17,373 bases of DNA, taken from contig DCHG01000023.1 of NCBI GenBank assembly GCA_002315595.1, forward strand, positions 240-17,612, read 5' to 3'. Made by a program: the position numbers and the translations under genes. The stretch comes from Clostridiales bacterium UBA1758 (lineage in GTDB: Bacteria > Bacillota > Clostridia > Oscillospirales > UBA1758). The notes beneath the pieces were generated by a model that saw only the letters and a list, made by a program, of their open reading frames with translations, was not told the DNA's origin and made no database searches. Shown one piece after another: positions 1 through 8,356 of this stretch (positions within the stretch are counted from its first letter, which is position 1; every line of letters begins with the position of its first letter).

Positions 1-3000
1 CTTCCGTGAAGGTTTCGGACTCGGTTTCCGTCCCGACCAAAGCCGCCAACTTTTCCGCCGTCGGATTGGCAAAGACATCCTTATAGGCGATGTCAATTCC
101 GTGAGAGATCGCGTACATGGCGATCTTTGTCGCCGTCAGTGATGTACCGCCGAGTTCAAAGAAATCGTCCGTTACGCCGACCTTTTCCAGTCCCAAAACC
201 TCCGCAAACGCCTGACAAAGTTTGGTTTCCGCTTCCGTTCTCGGTGCAACGAATTCAGCGGATTTCTTTTCGAGTTGCGGTTCGGGCAGTGCGCGTTTGT
301 CGATCTTTCCGTTTGCGGTCATCGGCATGGCATCCAACCGGATAAATACCCTCGGCACCATGTATTCGGCAAGCGTTTTGGAAATTTCTGCGATAATCTC
401 ATGACTTTCAATATCGCGCTCGGCGGTATAGTAAGCGGCAAGGAAACGGTTGTTTTCCGCACCGTTGACGGTGACGATACTCGTCTTAACACCGTCACAA
501 CGGTTGATTGCGGATTCAATCTCGCCGAGTTCGACACGCAGACCGCGCAATTTAACCTGATTGTCAATTCTTCCGTGGAAGCGGATCTCGTCATCGTGGT
601 CGATCAGTGCAAGGTCACCCGAACGGTACGCGGGTAGCCCGTGAAGCGTGAAAAATGCCTTTTTCGTCAGATCATCACGGTTCATATACCCTTTGCCGAC
701 GCCGTCGCCGAGGATGACGAGTTCACCGAGTGCGCCCTTCGGAAGAATGTGGTTTTGGCGATCGACGATGTAGATCTTTGTGTTGTTGATCGGTTGTCCG
801 ATCGAAATATCATTTGCGGATTTCAGCACCTTCGCCGAACAAGCGACCGTCGTTTCCGACGGACCGTAGCCGTTGATAATAACGAGGTCGGGGTTTGCCG
901 CACGAAGTTTTTCATACAGACTGACCGGGAAGGCTTCACCACCGCTGATGATTGCGTGCATTCCCTTGATCGCATCGGCAAATTCCGGCAAATCAAGCAT
1001 ACTCATGATGAACGAAGGCGTCGCAATAAAGCCCGTCACGCCGTGATCGAGGCACATCCGACGGTACTTCGCAGGATCGTGGATCTCCTCATCCGTAGCA
1101 ATGCAGACGGTCACGCCGTTGATGATCATAGAAATGCCGTCGACAATTGACGCGTCAAATGTGAACGCGGCGGTTGCGGCAATGACCGGCGAAACAAAGG
1201 GCATGATATGGACATTTTTTTCGTTCAGGTCTGTGAGGTTGACAAGCCCCTTGTTCGTGACCATAACGCCCTTGGGCTTGCCCGTTGAGCCCGATGTATA
1301 GATAAGATATGCGAGATCGTCAGGTTTTGCGGCGAACTCATGCCGTTTCCCTCCGTAATTGTGGTCAAGATCATCGGCAAAAATGACGGGGACGCCGAGA
1401 TTGTTCAAGATGTACTCATGCGATTTGGCGATTTTTGCCGTCGTAATGATCGCTTTCAGTCCACTTTCGGCGGCAACATATTCAACGCGCTCATCCGGGT
1501 ACGACGGCGAAAGGAACAAAAACGCGCCCCCCGCCTTCCAAACACCGACTTCCGCCAAATAGATCTCTTTGGTGCGGTTGGTGATGATGCCGACCACATC
1601 CGTCGGACGGATGCCACAGTCAATCAGTCGATCGGCGATCTCGTTGCCCATACGGTCAAGTTCGGCATAGGTCAGCGTTTCGGTCACCGGGACTTCCGCA
1701 TCTGTCTTTGCAATAATCGCGGTCAGTTCCGGCGTTTCATCGGCGTGTTTTTCAATGAAACTCACCGGCGGATGATACTCCACCGCAATATCCGTATCGT
1801 TGAATTTATGATACTTTTCGAGTTCTAAATCGGATAAAATATCAATTTCACCGATTTTTTCGACAGAAATCAGCGAGTTAAGGCAGGTCGAATATGCGTC
1901 AGCAAACGACGCCATCCAATCCTCGGAATAACTTCCGCCGTTGTATTCGACGGTCAAGCGGAAGTTCGTGTCTTCCTCGAAAAGTTCGGCGGAAATTTCC
2001 GCCTTCGGAACGGGATTTTCCACATTGACGATTTCCAGTTCCCGCCCGTCAAGTCTGACGGAACTCATCATCCTGCCCTGATAGACAAATAGGACATCCG
2101 CGTTCACACCGTAATCGCGGACGGCGTCGGCAAACGAATAAATATCGTGCCGTTTTAGCAGGTTGATTTCCTTATCCAACCCGGAAAGAAAGTCGCAGAC
2201 CTTCATGTCAGGCTTCAAGTCGACGTAAATCGGCAAGGTCTTGACAAGCATCGCCGCAAGGCGTTCGTATCTCGGATCGGTACGACCGTTGTGAACGGTG
2301 GCAAAATAAGCATCTTCGTGCCCGGTGAATTTGGAAATTATCATTGCAAATACGCCCGTAAAGAGGACGCTTTCACTGATATTATTGTCTTTGCAGAACT
2401 TTTTGACCGTGTTGATATCCGCTTTGATACGATGGTCAAAAACACTCGTTTTTGTCACTTCATCGAAGTCGGTTTCGGGCAAATAGTCGGCGGAAATCCC
2501 GCGGAAGACGGCGTCGTAGACTTCTTTCGCCTGCGTCAGATTTTTGCCGTTTCTAGCCGCCTGCTCGTCGAGGGTGAGGTCGTATACCGAATACTCCTCC
2601 TCTGCGATCGTTTCTCCAGAATAAGCACGGTCGATTTCATCGGTCAGCACCGAAAGCGATGTACCGTCGGAAATGATATGATGCGCCTCAATCATCAGAT
2701 ATTTTTCAAGCCCGAATTCGAGAATTCTCACACGGAATAAAGGTTTCTTGCCGAATTCGAATTCGGTCGCCTTCGGCGGCATTTCATCAACTTTTTCGGT
2801 TTCGACTGTGAATTTCAAATCGGGTTGCGGAAGGATCGAAACATCGCCTTTTTCGTCCGCCGAAATATAGCAAAGCATGGAAGGATGTGCCGAAATTACG
2901 GAAATAACAGCCTTTTTCAGCCGTTCAACATCGATTTCGTTCGGGATTTTACAGATCAGCGGGATGTTGTATGCGTCCATTCCCGCACGCAGGCTATCGA

Positions 3001-3069
3001 GGTAAATGCCCATTTGCGTTTGCGTCAGCGGATAAGTATCAAGCCGCGTTTTCGGCTTTTCCTCGACAG
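1..3069 (-). other. NRPS module 3: C2-A3-PCP3, at the window edge
   Basis: C2 starts near residue 1580 (YPLTQTQMGIYLDS) and has an intact HHIISDG motif at residues 1704-1710. A3 has YTSGSTGKPKG near residue 2165, NGYGPSETT, GRIDNQVKLRGLRVELGE and ANGKIDKRALP near 2493. Asp235 is present (FTFDAS). The code I read by eye is D-A-V-I-I-G-G-V-A-K, whose hydrophobic pocket suggests an aliphatic side chain; this is a weak inference. PCP3 has FFELGGTSLTATK with Ser2551. About 37 residues follow PCP3 before the window ends inside the gene, so what comes next (another C domain, a reductase or a thioesterase) cannot be seen. Confidence 0.8.
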
Positions 3070-6000
3070 TCTTACCGTGATTTTCCATCCATTCGGCGAT
3101 CATTTTGTTTTCAATGGAAAGGATCGTTCCTCCGTCAAGGATCTCCTTGGAATTGACGCGCAAACCGAATTTTTTATATAGTTGCGTTGCGAGTTTGATC
3201 GAACTGATCGAGGTAATGCCTAGGTCGGCAAATTCCGTCGAAACACCGTAATTTCCTTCTCCGAGGATGGATTTCAGGATCTCGACGATGGATTTTTCAA
3301 GTTCGGTCATGCTTCTTGCGCCGTCATCCGCCGCTTTTTGTTCCTTGATGATGGGCGGAAGTTTCCGCTTGTCAACCTTGTGGTTCGGCGTCAGCGGAAT
3401 TGCGTCGATCTGCATGGTGGCACTCGGCACCATATAGGCGGGTTTCTGTGATTTTATGAAGCGATGAAGTTCCGAAATATCGATCTTTTCGTTCGAAACA
3501 ACATATGCGTGAATACATTTTGTGCCGTTTTCTTCGGCAACGACGACGGTTGCATCGTTGACGGACGGATAGTCGCGGATGACCTTTTCGACCTCACCGA
3601 GTTCAATGCGGAAACCACGGATCTTGACCTGCAAGTCGCGTCGCCCGATGAATTCGATATTACCGTCGTCGAGATATCGCACGATATCGCCCGTGCGATA
3701 ACAATTTTGGTGTTCCTCGTCCGCCGTGTCATCATAGGTATTTTTGACAAAGACCTTCGCCGTCTGCTCGGGACGGTTAAGATAACCGCGACCGACCTGC
3801 GGTCCACAGATGATGAGTTCACCCGGAACACCGACCGGGACAACGCGACCAAACGGATCCGCAATATAGATATTTTCGTTGAGCATTGTTGTACCGATCG
3901 GGATATTTTCGTATTCGCGGTCGATAAAGAAATGCGTGACGCAGATCGTGCCTTCTGTCGGTCCGTAAAGGTTATAAAAACGGAAATTTTCGCTCGGCTT
4001 TATGGTAAGAAGTTTCTCACCACCGCAACTGATACAGCGAAGCGACTTCATATTCGGGTATTCGATGGCGAACTGACGGGCAACCTGCGTCGTCATGCAA
4101 AGGTGCGTAATTCCGACACTTTCGACGAATTCTTTCAGTGCCGGGAAATCAAGCCGGATCTCGTCCGGGACGACGGCAAGTTCGCATCCGTTGTAGATTG
4201 CAGGATACAGATCCGCCATATGTGCGTCAAAACCGAAACTGGCATACGACGCGACCACGCAGTTTTCATCCAGTTGAAGCGTGTCCGAATGTGCGACAGC
4301 AAAAGCAAGAATGTTGGAATGAGCCAACATACACCCCTTCGGCTTCCCCGTCGTGCCAGAGGTATAAAGCAGGACATAGGTGTCCTCCGGCTTCGGCGCA
4401 TAGGCGGAAACATCGCCTGCTTCGGGCAATTTTTCGATCTCGTCGAGGTAAAGAACTTCGCCGTGGTATTCGGGCAGTAGCCCGATTAGCGTACGATCTG
4501 CGATCAAAAGTTTCGTGTCAGCGTCGACTGTCATAAAGGTCAGTCGTTCAGTCGGATAGGTCGGATCCAGCGGCTCGTAGATCGCGCCCGCCTTCATAAC
4601 ACCCATGGAAGCGATCTCGATCCATTCACTTCGTTTGATGAGGATCGAAACCGTCTGCTCCCTACCGATACCACGGCTGTGGATAAATGCCGCAAGCCGA
4701 TTACTGATGTCATCGACGCGTGCATAGGTATAGCGATTTTCCCGACAACTAACCGCAATTTTGTCGGGGTATTTTTTCACGATCTCGCCGAAAACATCAA
4801 CGATCGTTTTTGACTTGTCGTAATCACGTTTTTCACCGTGGAAGGTGCTGAGCAGGCGGCGGTCTTCGTCGCTGACAAGCGGCATCGCGCTCAACGGCTC
4901 ATCGGTAAGAAGGTGCGTGCAGGCTTTGACGAACACTTCGACAAAACGCTCGATCGTACGCGGATGATAAAGGTCACTGCGATAATCCATTCGGAATTCA
5001 AAACCATCGGCGTACTTCAAAACAGACGCGTTCATTTTGGTGAAAGCGTCGCCCGTTTCCCGGATCGTGAGTTCCGCGTCAAAGCCGTTTTCGTGATAGC
5101 CACTCAACATTTCGGACTGATAAACAAAGGAAACATCGGTGCTTACGCCGTATTCGCGTGCAAGTTCGCCAAACGAAATACTGTCGAGGCTCATGGAACG
5201 GAAAAATTGAGCCTGCAATTGTTTGAGCATCACCGTGCCGGGTTGTGTTTCGTCAAAGCGCAGAACGACCGGAAGCGTGCGCACAAGCATCATCGCCGTT
5301 CCGTCGAGGGCACTGCTCCGTCTTCCGTTTTCGCCTGCGGCAAAGACAGCGTCGGACTGTCCCGTCATCTTGGCAAGTGCATAACCAAATGCACCCATAA
5401 AGAGAGTGTTTTCAGTAATATCCGTGCCTTTTAACCGTCCTTTGAGGTCGGGAAGTTGGAATTTCAGCGAATAACGCTTTGCTGGATTTTTCGGGTTTTC
5501 CGAAGGTTTTTCATCGGCAATGAGTTCTGTCACCGCATCAACGCCGCTTAACAGTTCATCATAATACTTCTTCGCTTCTGCGAATTCGGGCGATGCAAGA
5601 AGCCGCTTTTCCGCCTCAAACAAAGAAAACGCGTCCACGGTTTCGGCGGTCGGCTCTTTGCCCGATATGCTTTCGCAAAGTTGTCTGCAAATCAGACTCA
5701 TCGAAGTTCCGTCTGCGACGATATGGGAAATATCAATTAAAATATGTAACTTATTTTCGGTTAAGAAAGCATTTACACGGCAAAGTAGCTCATTGATCAA
5801 ATCAAACGGCCGGATTTCGATATTTACGCTTTCGTCATCATCTGCATTGGCGATCACACAGATCCCGTCCTTCGGGAACGTTTCGCGCACCATATAAATG
5901 ATTTCGTCGTCGGCGTTCAAATGCGAATAAAGCGCCGGATGAACAGCGAAAACGCGGTCAATTCTCGACTTAATCTCATCCGCGGAAAGCCCCGCAGGAC

Positions 6001-7792
6001 GAGCCATGGTGATGTGCATCGGGATGTTATACATCTTGCTTTCGCGCGCGACCATACATTCGAGGTACACGCCCATTTGACTGTCGGTCAAGGGTGACTT
6101 CGGCAGGTTATTCGGAAGTCCGGCATAGACATTTTTCAGTTTGCCGTGCAGGATCTTTGCAATCTCGGAAGGCGTTCCGCCGGCAAAGATATCCGCGGTC
6201 GAAAGCCCGATATTTTCACATTCGCGAACAACGGCAAGCGCACCGATCGAATCGCCGCCGATCCTGAAAAAGTTGTCGTCGACGCCGACACGTTCAAGAT
6301 GCAATGCCGTTTCAAAGCCTTTGCAAAGTGCGTCTTCGACATCATCCGAAGGTGCGCGGTATTCATTGCGGAACACCGTCAGATCGGGCATTTTCAGTTC
6401 TTTTCGGTTGATCTTTCCGTTGGAATTCAACGGCATTTCGTCGAGGTGAACGAAGATGCTCGGCACCATATAGTGCGGAAGTTTGCCCGAAAGCACCTCA
6501 CGGATACGATCTTCATCCGGCAAACCGTCCGAGGTATAAAACGCGCAAAGCAGACTCCTGCCTTCGTCGTCGGAAAAGCCCTTGACGACAGCGACTTTCA
6601 CACCTTCCACCGATATCATCACGGTTTCGATCTCTCCGGGCTCAACACGCTGACCGTTAATTTTCAGCATATTGTCACGGCGGTTAATGTAACGGTACCC
6701 GCCCTCAGGAAGGCGTCGAACAATGTCGCCCGAATGAAGCAGGATCTCATGTCCTGCTTCGTTGCAGAACGGGTTTTCGGTAAAGACCTGCTTTGTCAAT
6801 TCGTCGTCATTGAAATATCCGTGTGAAATCGCACCACTGAGACAGAGTTCACCTTCGTCGGCGAGATTGCCCGCATCGTCGATGACATATTCACGGACAT
6901 CACCCGTCGGAACACCGATCGGCGTGACGCTCATTGCCTTTTCAATATCGTAGTGAAAGGTGAAACCGACGGATTCCGACAGTCCGTAAACACCGATCAA
7001 ACGGTGTCCCTTCGGGGCTAAATTGATAATACGGTCGCTACCGGTCGCAACACAACGAAGACTCGGCGCACCCTCAAAATTACGGTACATTTGGGGCGAC
7101 ATAAACAGTTTCGTCACACCGTGACGGTTGATATAATCGCTGATAAGCGACAGATCACCACGCACATTTTCGGGCAAAACATGGACGGGGCAACCCGAAT
7201 AAAGTGGTGCAAATCCGTCCGCCGCAAGCGCAATAAAAGAAAGCGACGACATCTGCAAAGCAATGTCGCGTTCATCGTAATCAAAAAAATCCGCCCCGGA
7301 AGCACGGCAAATTCCGTCCGCCATGGCACGGTCGCTGAGCATAACACCCTTGGGGTTGCCGGTCGAACCGGAGGTGAAAACAACATATCGCGCCTGCTTG
7401 TCATCGTGCGAGTCGTTTTCGATCACCTTTATCCAATCGTTTTCGGTTACCGTTGTCGCCATTGCATTTGCAAAGGTATCTGCCGTCCAAGTCGGGTTTT
7501 GCACCTGCTCGGAGATATAGGTGCAACGATCCGCAGGCGTCGTGATCGAAAGCGGTGCAACCCCAACGCCCGCAAGATTTAATCCAAGCAAAGTGGCGAA
7601 ACACTCGACACCGCGCTCCATATAAACGGGTACGATGCCGACGATCTTTTTTTCGACCGCGTAGTCCGCGATATGATAGATCGTCTGACGAAACACCGCC
7701 CACGAAGTACGGCGTGTGCCGTTTTGATCAACAATGGCAAGAGCGTCGTTCTTATTGAGGTGCGGGCTTAAAATCAAAGCAGAAAAACTCAT
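1..7792 (-). CDS. Non-ribosomal peptide synthetase, initiating subunit (A-PCP-C-A-PCP-C-A-PCP...), 3' end beyond window
   Basis: The frame is open without a stop from the ATG at 7792 to base 1, giving about 2597 residues. It is a cytosolic multimodular NRPS that activates acyl or amino acids as adenylates, tethers them to phosphopantetheine and condenses them. The order is A1 (res 1-470), PCP1 (attachment Ser515), C1 (about 560-985), A2 (about 987-1480), PCP2 (Ser1528), C2 (about 1580-1990), A3 (about 1992-2505) and PCP3 (Ser2551). Each A domain has its phosphate loop (FTSGSTGNPKG, YTSGTTGKPKG, YTSGSTGKPKG) and the catalytic A10 lysine. The start is fixed by GGGGGAG at 7798-7804, 5 bases upstream. 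The gene lies 18 bases behind the STAS gene and is presumably cotranscribed with it. No epimerase, reductase or thioesterase is visible; the release domain must lie to the left. That it is an NRPS is certain; the product is unknown. Confidence 0.96.
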   Translation of the reverse strand, partial: MSFSALILSPHLNKNDALAIVDQNGTRRTSWAVFRQTIYHIADYAVEKKIVGIVPVYMERGVECFATLLGLNLAGVGVAPLSITTPADRCTYISEQVQNPTWTADTFANAMATTVTENDWIKVIENDSHDDKQARYVVFTSGSTGNPKGVMLSDRAMADGICRASGADFFDYDERDIALQMSSLSFIALAADGFAPLYSGCPVHVLPENVRGDLSLISDYINRHGVTKLFMSPQMYRNFEGAPSLRCVATGSDRIINLAPKGHRLIGVYGLSESVGFTFHYDIEKAMSVTPIGVPTGDVREYVIDDAGNLADEGELCLSGAISHGYFNDDELTKQVFTENPFCNEAGHEILLHSGDIVRRLPEGGYRYINRRDNMLKINGQRVEPGEIETVMISVEGVKVAVVKGFSDDEGRSLLCAFYTSDGLPDEDRIREVLSGKLPHYMVPSIFVHLDEMPLNSNGKINRKELKMPDLTVFRNEYRAPSDDVEDALCKGFETALHLERVGVDDNFFRIGGDSIGALAVVRECENIGLSTADIFAGGTPSEIAKILHGKLKNVYAGLPNNLPKSPLTDSQMGVYLECMVARESKMYNIPMHITMARPAGLSADEIKSRIDRVFAVHPALYSHLNADDEIIYMVRETFPKDGICVIANADDDESVNIEIRPFDLINELLCRVNAFLTENKLHILIDISHIVADGTSMSLICRQLCESISGKEPTAETVDAFSLFEAEKRLLASPEFAEAKKYYDELLSGVDAVTELIADEKPSENPKNPAKRYSLKFQLPDLKGRLKGTDITENTLFMGAFGYALAKMTGQSDAVFAAGENGRRSSALDGTAMMLVRTLPVVLRFDETQPGTVMLKQLQAQFFRSMSLDSISFGELAREYGVSTDVSFVYQSEMLSGYHENGFDAELTIRETGDAFTKMNASVLKYADGFEFRMDYRSDLYHPRTIERFVEVFVKACTHLLTDEPLSAMPLVSDEDRRLLSTFHGEKRDYDKSKTIVDVFGEIVKKYPDKIAVSCRENRYTYARVDDISNRLAAFIHSRGIGREQTVSILIKRSEWIEIASMGVMKAGAIYEPLDPTYPTERLTFMTVDADTKLLIADRTLIGLLPEYHGEVLYLDEIEKLPEAGDVSAYAPKPEDTYVLLYTSGTTGKPKGCMLAHSNILAFAVAHSDTLQLDENCVVASYASFGFDAHMADLYPAIYNGCELAVVPDEIRLDFPALKEFVESVGITHLCMTTQVARQFAIEYPNMKSLRCISCGGEKLLTIKPSENFRFYNLYGPTEGTICVTHFFIDREYENIPIGTTMLNENIYIADPFGRVVPVGVPGELIICGPQVGRGYLNRPEQTAKVFVKNTYDDTADEEHQNCYRTGDIVRYLDDGNIEFIGRRDLQVKIRGFRIELGEVEKVIRDYPSVNDATVVVAEENGTKCIHAYVVSNEKIDISELHRFIKSQKPAYMVPSATMQIDAIPLTPNHKVDKRKLPPIIKEQKAADDGARSMTELEKSIVEILKSILGEGNYGVSTEFADLGITSISSIKLATQLYKKFGLRVNSKEILDGGTILSIENKMIAEWMENHGKTVEEKPKTRLDTYPLTQTQMGIYLDSLRAGMDAYNIPLICKIPNEIDVERLKKAVISVISAHPSMLCYISADEKGDVSILPQPDLKFTVETEKVDEMPPKATEFEFGKKPLFRVRILEFGLEKYLMIEAHHIISDGTSLSVLTDEIDRAYSGETIAEEEYSVYDLTLDEQAARNGKNLTQAKEVYDAVFRGISADYLPETDFDEVTKTSVFDHRIKADINTVKKFCKDNNISESVLFTGVFAMIISKFTGHEDAYFATVHNGRTDPRYERLAAMLVKTLPIYVDLKPDMKVCDFLSGLDKEINLLKRHDIYSFADAVRDYGVNADVLFVYQGRMMSSVRLDGRELEIVNVENPVPKAEISAELFEEDTNFRLTVEYNGGSYSEDWMASFADAYSTCLNSLISVEKIGEIDILSDLELEKYHKFNDTDIAVEYHPPVSFIEKHADETPELTAIIAKTDAEVPVTETLTYAELDRMGNEIADRLIDCGIRPTDVVGIITNRTKEIYLAEVGVWKAGGAFLFLSPSYPDERVEYVAAESGLKAIITTAKIAKSHEYILNNLGVPVIFADDLDHNYGGKRHEFAAKPDDLAYLIYTSGSTGKPKGVMVTNKGLVNLTDLNEKNVHIMPFVSPVIAATAAFTFDASIVDGISMIINGVTVCIATDEEIHDPAKYRRMCLDHGVTGFIATPSFIMSMLDLPEFADAIKGMHAIISGGEAFPVSLYEKLRAANPDLVIINGYGPSETTVACSAKVLKSANDISIGQPINNTKIYIVDRQNHILPKGALGELVILGDGVGKGYMNRDDLTKKAFFTLHGLPAYRSGDLALIDHDDEIRFHGRIDNQVKLRGLRVELGEIESAINRCDGVKTSIVTVNGAENNRFLAAYYTAERDIESHEIIAEISKTLAEYMVPRVFIRLDAMPMTANGKIDKRALPEPQLEKKSAEFVAPRTEAETKLCQAFAEVLGLEKVGVTDDFFELGGTSLTATKIAMYAISHGIDIAYKDVFANPTAEKLAALVGTETESETFTE
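3070..6129 (-). other. NRPS module 2: C1-A2-PCP2
   Basis: This is an elongation module. C1 begins near residue 560 (SPLTDSQMGVYLE). Its active-site motif reads SHIVADG at residues 689-695: the first His of HHxxxDG is Ser, but the catalytic second His (690) and Asp694 are kept, so activity is plausible. A2 carries LYTSGTTGKPKG near residue 1143, YGPTEGT, and GRRDLQVKIRGFRIELGE. The A10 motif is PNHKVDKRKL, with His for the usual Gly but Lys retained. Asp235 is present (GFDAHMAD). My by-eye code is D-A-A-C-I-C-L-I-C-K, which I cannot assign to an amino acid. PCP2 has the divergent carrier motif DLGITSIS with Ser1528 in place of GGxS. No epimerisation or methylation domain is inserted. Confidence 0.8.
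6130..7792 (-). other. NRPS module 1: initiating A1-PCP1, A domain without Asp235
   Basis: This module starts directly with an adenylation domain and has no condensation domain before it, as in loading modules. Visible motifs are FTSGSTGNPKG near residue 139, YGLSES (in place of the usual YGPTE) near 269, LHSGD near 351, the NRRDNMLKINGQR core near 369 and NSNGKINRKEL near 454. The carrier motif FFRIGGDSI places the phosphopantetheine Ser at 515. Aligned by eye to GrsA, the segment LSFIALAADG puts Ile where the substrate-binding Asp235 belongs. My reading of the ten-residue code is I-A-A-F-V-T-V-G-F-K. A domains lacking Asp235 usually take substrates without a free alpha-amino group (aryl, fatty or hydroxy/keto acids) or beta-amino acids. 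The substrate is therefore inferred to be unusual, but is not identified. Confidence 0.8.
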
Positions 7793-7797
7793 TCTAT

Positions 7798-7804
7798 CTC
7801 CCCC
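7798..7804 (-). promoter_or_regulatory. Ribosome binding site of the NRPS gene
   Basis: GGGGGAG on the minus strand lies 5 bases before the ATG at 7792. It sits in the 18-base gap after the STAS stop codon, which supports translation of the NRPS from the same transcript. Confidence 0.75.
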
Positions 7805-7810
7805 GTTTGA

Positions 7811-8107
7811 TTAGCGAATCGTGAAGACCTTCATCAATCCCGAAAGTTTAAGCACATCCATCACGGACTCATTGACATTTTCAAGTATCATTTCTTTGCC
7901 GCCAAGTTTGCGATATGCGGAAACAAGGACACGAAGCCCCTTCGACGAAATAAAATCAATACCCTTAAAGTCGATGGTCAGCGAAGCGGTCGCATCCGTC
8001 AGTTCACTCGAAATAACTTCGTCGAGTTCCCCTGCGGTCGTCGAATCAAGGCGTCCTTCGGGCTTCAAAATCAAATGTCCGTTCAAATTGCTTTGATCAA
8101 TTTTCAT
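7811..8107 (-). CDS. STAS-domain protein (anti-sigma-factor antagonist / SpoIIAA-like)
   Basis: This 98-residue protein is a single STAS domain, the fold of SpoIIAA/RsbV anti-anti-sigma factors, which bind a switch kinase or anti-sigma factor and are regulated by Ser phosphorylation. It has an N-terminal strand pair (HLILKPEGRLD), a central strand ending in IDFKGIDFISSKGLRVL, and a closing helix (VMDVLKLSGL). Aligning the conserved Gly57 with SpoIIAA, Ser55 occupies the phosphorylated position; the preceding Asp is replaced by Ser54. The start has AAAGGGG 7 bases upstream. It is the first gene of the NRPS operon, 18 bases ahead of the synthetase. No RsbW-like kinase or sigma factor is seen in the window. 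Its role (regulating the operon, or an unrelated scaffold) is unknown; the family call is firm. Confidence 0.9.
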   Translation of the reverse strand: MKIDQSNLNGHLILKPEGRLDSTTAGELDEVISSELTDATASLTIDFKGIDFISSKGLRVLVSAYRKLGGKEMILENVNESVMDVLKLSGLMKVFTIR

Positions 8108-8114
8108 CGGAATT

Positions 8115-8153
8115 CCCCTTTCGAAACGGAAATCATTTTTTCTTATTATATCA
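8115..8153 (-). promoter_or_regulatory. Extended -10 promoter and RBS for the STAS-NRPS operon
   Basis: On the minus strand TGATATAAT lies at 8153-8145: a perfect -10 TATAAT with the TGn extension. It is about 37 bases upstream of the STAS start, so the leader is short. The hexamer at the expected -35 distance (TTCCTT) is poor, which is usual for extended -10 promoters. The ribosome binding site AAAGGGG is at 8121-8115. The upstream bases to 8280 contain AT-rich runs but no repeat that I can call an operator. Confidence 0.65.
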
Positions 8154-8289
8154 CTTTTTTCTCAGGAAAGGAAGACATCCGTCAAAAATTCCCCGTATTG
8201 TAGATTTTTAATATTCCTCTGCGTCAAAACCGGATGAAACAGGTTAACGAAAAAAAACAGCAGTTCGAGTATTGCTCGTGAACAAACAA

Positions 8290-8323
8290 AAACACGGCGA
8301 GAGCATTTGCTCTCGCCGTGTTT
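8290..8323 (-). terminator. Rho-independent terminator of the large secreted-protein gene
   Basis: This is a perfect 16-base inverted repeat (AAACACGGCGAGAGCA and its complement) around a 2-base centre. On the minus strand it is followed by a T-rich tract (TTTTTGTTTGTT). It begins 33 bases after the stop codon at 8357 and separates this gene from the STAS-NRPS operon downstream. Confidence 0.9.
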
Positions 8324-8356
8324 CATTGGGTGATTATTTACAAAATCAGCGATGTG

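Noticed and set aside
3464..4480. Long plus-strand open frame (338 codons)
   Set aside because: Complement of NRPS module 2 in its codon-biased frame; no independent support.
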